A DNA stretch of 10,542 nucleotides, from contig FJOG01000030.1 of assembly GCA_900073065.1 (NCBI GenBank), positions 450,642 through 461,183 on the forward strand, given 5' to 3'. Of the stretch, positions 5,999-10,542 are shown in pieces; the stretch's first letter is position 1, and the number at the start of each line of letters is the position of its first letter. A program made the position numbers and the translations under genes. The stretch is from Phialocephala subalpina. Its lineage: Eukaryota > Ascomycota > Leotiomycetes > Helotiales > Mollisiaceae. A model generated the notes under the pieces. That model was not told the origin of the DNA. It saw only the letters and a list, made by a program, of their open reading frames with translations, and ran no database searches.

Positions 5999-8892
5999 TT
6001 AAACACGGAAGGGTCGAAGGTTGATCTTGTGGACGCTCGCCACGTGGCTCTTGAAACACTCCACGTTGTAGAGCACTAACCCCTCTGCCTTGCACACAGG
6101 GTGGTGGCAGATTTGCCTCTCATCTGCGGATTTCCCGTGCAAGTGAAGATTCTCAACGTGGTCCATCATGTGCGAGACGCGCCGAAATTTGCGCGTTCGC
6201 TGCTCGTATGACAGCCGCTCGTTGCCAATGCAGAATATACACTGGGTCTTTTCGCAGACCAGAGGAAACGTACTCGGTGGTGGGGAGTCGAGAGCGGTAG
6301 CGGGAATGGAGGATTCTTTATTGAGGGAACCTTTGGAGGCTGGGGCCGACCGCGGTTGGCGGGTTTGGAGCTCTTGTCGAGAGGCGAGCGCAATAAAGAG
6401 AATGATCGCGGTCACCTTCCGGGTGACGGTCTCCTGTGGGGTCAAGTTTCTCGAGAAATCGCAGAGGACCTCCTCTAGTTGGGTCCGCTCTTTGAGCTGA
6501 TGTTGGACCTTAGGCCTCTCGCCCGGCTCCTCGATCGTGGATGGGTTGAGCTGCATCTTCATCATCTCATTGTATGCCTGGAGCTCGCGGTCCTTCTTGT
6601 AAGCGTCATTGACTGCATCCTCCAGGCTCTTCTGCTCACTCTTTAGTCGATTTTTGAGCTTATTGTGCCCTTGCTTCTCTTTCTCTGGTGCGAGCTTGAT
6701 GAGCCGGTAGTTCGCCTTGAGCCGTTTGTGACTCGTGTCGACTTCTCGCCGGAGGCTCGCAATCCTAGGGTCCGCATCCGTGACTTGCCTTAGCAACTCT
6801 CTTGGCGCTTTGACAGAATCGTCCAGCCGGCGGCGAACGCTCATATGGGTAAACACTCGCGTCAGACCGTCCTCGGAAATCTCGCTCTCGAGATAAGCGT
6901 CTTGCACATTAAATCGGACGCGTTCATTTAGATACGCGCCGTTGAACGTCCCACAAAAGGGTTGCTGGCGCGCGACCTGATCACGCACGGCATCGGGGGC
7001 CGCACCTATAGATCGCCCCGTTAGTCGCAAGAAATGCCCCCAGAGGGGAGAAGATACATACCATCAACCGCGTTGAGCGTGGCCCGGCGAAAACAATACG
7101 AGGTCAAGATTTCCAACAAGCCTACGGCTATCCCAAGTCGTTTGAGATAGAAGTTATACTTAGAGTAGACGAAGGCTTCCGTCTCAGACTTCACCCATAC
7201 ATTCTGCACTTGCACCGATCGTCGAAAGACGGGACGCTTAAGCCATTGCGGTTTCCAGCGTATCGGTATGGCCGGCCGGCCCATACGCCGCAGGTCCGTC
7301 GCGAAAAGTTTTGCGGGGTCATCCCAGCCATCAGCTAATATCGCGTCATCCCGGATGGCGCGAGCCACAATGTGGGAGATCGGACAGAGGATCGGGAGAT
7401 CATTCTCGCGGAACAAGAAGATTGTCCTGTGGGAAGGGCAAGGTCAGCCGGAGCAGCGAAGTAGCTAAAGGGGGGGAAGAAGGGAGGGTGTACATGCGGT
7501 TTAGGCTTATTATCGGCTCCTTTATGGTGCCGGAGGAAGACCTCCATAGCCAGGCGATCCCTCCCTCCCGGCTCGGGACTCTGCACGATCCAAAGGGTGA
7601 TATCCTCATAGCAAAGTACTTTCCACCTTCGGATCTCCTCTTCGATATTGTCTAGTGCCAGAGCGCCATCGCTTCTCTGGAACAGGCTGCTACCGTCCTC
7701 GATCTCCACGGGGTAGCAATCCGCCCCATCCTCGGTCATGGTAACATCGCCCCCGTCGCTGCTGTACCCGCTATCCGTGTGACTGCTACCGGCCACCATA
7801 CTATGGGGAATGGTCTCATCTTCGGCACCCCCTTCATCATCACTATCAAAGATTTCTTCATCGTCAAAGAGATCGTCCTTCTCGGCCCAGTCTTCATCAT
7901 CACTGTCAAAGAGATCCTCATCGTAACTATTATAGAGCTCCTCATCATCGTCGAAAACATCGTCGCCCGCCTCGCTGGCACCACCGAGGTCAGATCCGGC
8001 ATTCGGCCTGTCAGCGGCCTGACCACAGCCCTGGAGCTCTTCCGCTTCGCCTAGAGGGTCTTTGCAAGCGTCGCTCTTCGACGCATCGACAAACTCGGCC
8101 GGTCGACCGCCCGTGTAGGCCTGGAAAAGCGTGATGCCGGCAGTGTCCAGGCGATCATCCTCCGTCGGGAAGACGCTTTCATCGCGGGCCCAGTGATGAG
8201 TTAATAGGAGGAGGAGCTCGTCTGCTCCCGCAACGGGTTTGGGCTTAGGCATGATATCCAATTTGTAGTCGACCGTGAGCGTGCCATTGATGAACTGTGC
8301 AATGCGAGGTTAGCGATATGGCAAGAGCAAGAACGCAAAGAATAGAAGCGGGGAGTCGAGAGTCACCTTGACGACCTCGTTAGAGTCATTCGCGTCGACG
8401 TGGCAGCCGTTGGCTCGACGATAAAACATCTTGAGATCTCGCCAATACTGATTAATGGTCTTCCTCTTTGTTCTCTTTCCCCGCTTGAGCTTCGGTACAA
8501 CATAAGTCTCACAAATCCAGCGTAAAAATCCCATCATTTTCCCCTTAGTAAAATACTTTGCGAGAAGAGCCGTCCTCCAACACTTTAGCTTTTTTACCGC
8601 GCAATATCTATCTTCTCATTAGCTACATCTAGTCTTAGTCTTCGAGTATCTTAGTGTGTCAAACATACCTCATAAATTTCTTTCTAGTATAATATATACT
8701 AGCTTTTGTATTATCTGATTCTATCGGTTGAAGAAACGATTTCTTATCGTATTTCTTTTCCATCCGTCGGTAGTCCTTTCCAGTAGGTACCTCTCTATTC
8801 TTTAATACTCGAAAGGCATCTTCTCGTCGTTTGAGAACATTCTGAAGGAGTGTATTGAGAAGTTTCTGTGGGGGAACTTGAATCGAGGCCAT
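5999..8892 (-). CDS. DUF3435 captain-like tyrosine recombinase, 877 aa, five exons
   Basis: Exons 8892-8669, 8607-8367, 8294-7498, 7426-7062 and 7005-5999 total 2634 nt with no internal stop. The introns (61, 72, 71 and 56 bp) each have a CTNAY branch site. This is a DUF3435 (often mis-titled 'FluG domain') tyrosine recombinase, the family of Starship captains, expected to cut and rejoin DNA in the nucleus. In order: an N-terminal basic helical, DNA-binding-like region (1-165); THHWARDESVF (187-197); box I Arg in YTGGRPAEF (R219); an acidic insertion (about 266-315); the core KVLCYEDITLWIVQ to KGADNKPKPTIFLF (ending at 426); box II YCFRR (Y531, R534); then RDQVARQQPFCGTFNGAYL with candidate nucleophile Y567; a charged coiled-coil-like stretch (about 605-690); and C-terminal zinc-finger-like pairs C798/C801-H825/H830 and C842/C847-H863/H868. 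I expect His in family members where Q556 stands, so activity is uncertain. The start at 8892 gives the longest clean N-terminus. It is intact although its neighbours are decayed. Confidence 0.88.
7427..7497 (-). other. GC-AG intron inside the recombinase gene
   Basis: The third intron begins GCATGT rather than GT and ends CCACAG, with a CTGAC branch site. Using the nearby GTACAC donor (7493) would put exon 4 out of frame and meet a TGA within nine codons. The GC donor gives K-P-K-P-T-I-F-L-F across the junction, which matches the conserved core of this family as I know it, and keeps the whole 2634-nt frame open. Confidence 0.8.
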
Positions 8893-9189
8893 GATCGTGT
8901 CGAGGTTCAGGGGAGGTGGAGGAAAGAAACAGCTTGTCTACGAATTAGACTCATGTGTTTTAATACCGGCAAAAGAAGGTGCACTTGGGACAAGCTTAGC
9001 AAAACCATGAAGGGTGCAAGATAGGCGTTTACCGACGGCTGCAAAGGGTTGTAGAATAGTATTGCTAGTACCACTTTAACCTCTTGGCTGCTTCGAGTGT
9101 AGGGTAGCGACTTGTGAGGAAGCAGAGACATTTATTACGCTGTTGACGCAGCCTAATAATACGACGGTCGGTCGAGTTCGGCGAGAAAA

Positions 9190-9545
9190 GAAAGAAGTGA
9201 GGAAGGAGTAGAGAATCGAGTTGCAGGGAGGTGGTAGAGATATGGAGGGCGGCGAGGAGAAAATAACCTTCGAGGGTACTTCGTAGAGGAGGGAATCGTA
9301 ATCAATATCGAGGGTAGGGAGAAGACACGGGAATTATCGAGAGTTTAATGTTCAAGTCCTCCGACAAAGAGAAAGTGAAGAAGGTGAGTAAAGGAGGAAT
9401 GAGTGAAGAACCGAGTTGCATAGTGGTGGAGATGTGGAGGGCGTTTGGGAGATAGTGAACTTCGAGAGTCTGAGTAGACGAGGGGATCGTAGCCAAGGCC
9501 ACGGGACTCGTCGAGAATTCGAAGCCTCTGAAAGAGAGAAAGCAA
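9190..9545 (+). repeat. Diverged tandem duplication, period about 192 bp
   Basis: The same ordered landmarks occur twice: CGAGTTGCA at 9217 and 9412, TGGAGGGCG at 9243 and 9435, CTTCGAG at 9268 and 9460, ATCGTA at 9295 and 9486. Offsets are 195, 192, 192 and 191 bp. The sequence between landmarks is similar but diverged with small indels. A fainter match to the start of the unit (CGAGGTTCAGGGGAGGTGG) lies near 8908. Confidence 0.7.
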
Positions 9546-9693
9546 AAAGAGAATAGTGTGGAAAAGAGTGTTCAAAGGAGATGCGACGGTTGCTGGAGGT
9601 CGACGGAAACCGCGAGCCGGGAGCGGTCTCAAGGCAGAGACGGACGAGGCCTGCCATGACTGACGGGGAGTCATTTCTGGCTCTTGGATTGAG

Positions 9694-9714
9694 GATTTTG
9701 GATTTTGGATTTTG
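9694..9714 (+). repeat. 7-bp tandem repeat, three units
   Basis: GATTTTG is repeated three times in a row at 9694-9700, 9701-9707 and 9708-9714, followed by a run of G. This is a short simple repeat with no known role. Confidence 0.85.
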
Positions 9715-9878
9715 GGGGGTCAGGATGATCGAAGATGGTAACCAGCAATTTTTGGGAGGGTCGTCGTTTCAAGTGAACCGAGGCACGTGTGCTATGGCCA
9801 GAGTTTAGCGAGCGGTCGAGGCTGCGTAAAACAGCGACAAAACTGGCCGAATTCAGCAGCCGAAACCGCAGTACTCAC

Positions 9879-10446
9879 ATTTATTATATTATAATATTTT
9901 TAATTTTTAAATAATATTTTTGAATATATTTTTTATTAATAAAAGTTTTTCTAATTAATTATTATTATTTATTTAATTAGAATTTTAATAAAATAATTTC
10001 ATAAATATATTTTAAAAGTTTTTAAATTTATTAAATATTTGAAATTTAATTAATATTTTCATTTATTATTAATAATATAAATAATATAAATAATTTTTAT
10101 TATTTCTTTTTATTTCTTTTTATATAAATAAATTTATAAAATAATTAATTCGAAAATTATTTTTTATTTATAAAATATTCGTAATTTAATAAATTATATA
10201 ATATTCGCGAATTATTATTATAATATTTTTTATAATTTTATATAAATTATAATTAATATAATAAAAATATTTTATTATAATATATAAATAAAAACTTAAA
10301 ATTTAAAAATATAAATATAATAATATTTTTTAAATTTAATAAAATTATATATTTCGATTAATATTTATTTTATTTAAATATTTATAAATTTAATATTATT
10401 TTAGAATTCTTTAAAATTAAATTTTATTTCGAAATTATAAATTATA
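9879..10446. other. Extremely AT-rich block, probably RIP-mutated
   Basis: Base composition changes abruptly near 9878, right after GCAGTACTCAC, to roughly 95% A+T by my hand count. Only about a dozen C remain on this strand over 560 bp, and about half are in CpG (near 10151, 10180, 10206-10208, 10355 and 10430). That is the pattern expected after RIP, which attacks CpA most strongly and leaves CpG relatively more often. No reading frame, terminal repeat or transposon domain survives, so the original sequence cannot be named. Confidence 0.75.

Positions 10447-10542
<96 letters not shown>
10447..10542 (+). repeat. (AAT)n microsatellite running off the window end
   Basis: Perfect AAT trinucleotide repeat from 10447 to the last base, 96 bp or 32 units, with no interruption. 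True length is unknown because the window ends inside it. It directly extends the AT-rich block. Confidence 0.98.

Larger units (their letters stand above)
8893..9878. other. Purine-rich upstream region of the recombinase
   Basis: About 1 kb between the recombinase start and the AT-rich block. The plus strand is rich in A and G (GAGGAAGG-like runs), and it contains a diverged tandem duplication (9190-9545) and a short 7-bp repeat (9694-9714). Open frames of about 70-110 codons on the minus strand overlap each other in several frames and follow the low-complexity composition, so I do not call them genes. This would be the promoter region, and possibly the 5' end of a Starship if there is one. 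No terminal motif or target duplication can be assigned. Confidence 0.45.

Noticed and set aside
5999..8892. The label 'FluG' (glutamine-synthetase-like developmental regulator) for the recombinase
   Set aside because: That title is often transferred to DUF3435 proteins, but the sequence shows tyrosine-recombinase boxes and no glutamine synthetase features.
9302..9674. Three minus-strand open frames of 66-109 codons
   Set aside because: They overlap in different frames and mirror the purine/pyrimidine bias and the tandem duplication. None joins the recombinase start through a clear splice pair.
9146..9827. 8-bp inverted match ACGCAGCC (9146-9153) and GGCTGCGT (9820-9827) as possible element ends
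   Set aside because: Too short to exceed chance in 700 bp, and Starships do not need long terminal inverted repeats.
9879..10542. Mitochondrial DNA insertion as the source of the AT-rich block
   Set aside because: No mitochondrial gene, tRNA or GC cluster is visible; RIP explains the composition and the CpG residue pattern better.
1..10542. CRISPR array, tRNA or rRNA genes, bacterial operon signals
   Set aside because: None found. The tandem repeats lack CRISPR spacing, no cloverleaf was seen, and introns show the DNA is eukaryotic.

Overview
The window looks like nuclear DNA of a filamentous ascomycete (Pezizomycotina). The evidence is short 50-85 bp introns with GT..CTRAY..AG signals, a fungal 12-TM-type drug transporter, a DUF3435-type tyrosine recombinase, and a very AT-rich block with the residue pattern expected after repeat-induced point mutation (RIP). 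Species cannot be named from the sequence.

Layout, left to right. 1-195 (-): small unrecognised ORF with a TATA-like box upstream. 196-1177: no recognised gene, but one long minus-strand open frame (413-1096). 1178-2491 (-): a four-exon MFS multidrug transporter of the DHA1 type that ends after about TM7; the C-terminal half is missing and an in-frame TGA lies just before a good splice donor, so it is a truncated pseudogene. 2492-4037: mostly non-coding and repetitive, with a degenerate repeat whose 27-bp core occurs three times, a 20-bp minisatellite with seven units, and a 36-bp near-perfect palindrome 17 bp after its last full unit. 4038-5029 (+): an unrecognised three-exon gene with clean introns but a +1 frameshift near the start and an in-frame TAG. 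5106-5394 (+): a possible 78-aa two-exon gene. 5395-5998: convergent intergenic spacer.

The main gene is 5999-8892 (-): five exons encoding an intact 877-aa DUF3435 ('captain'-like) tyrosine recombinase with an acidic insertion and a C-terminal pair of zinc-finger-like motifs. One of its four introns is GC-AG. This family drives the giant Starship transposons of Pezizomycotina. Upstream of it (8893-9878) is a purine-rich, partly duplicated region, then a sharp switch to roughly 95% AT DNA (9879-10446) in which about half of the few remaining cytosines are in CpG, and finally an (AAT)32 microsatellite that runs off the window.

How it may fit together (inference): in Starships the captain sits near the 5' end and is transcribed into the element. 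If that holds here, the 5' edge would lie between about 8.9 and 9.9 kb or a little beyond, and the decayed genes at 1-5.4 kb would be cargo. No element ends, target-site duplication or empty site can be seen, so a solitary captain homologue next to a RIP-mutated block is equally compatible.
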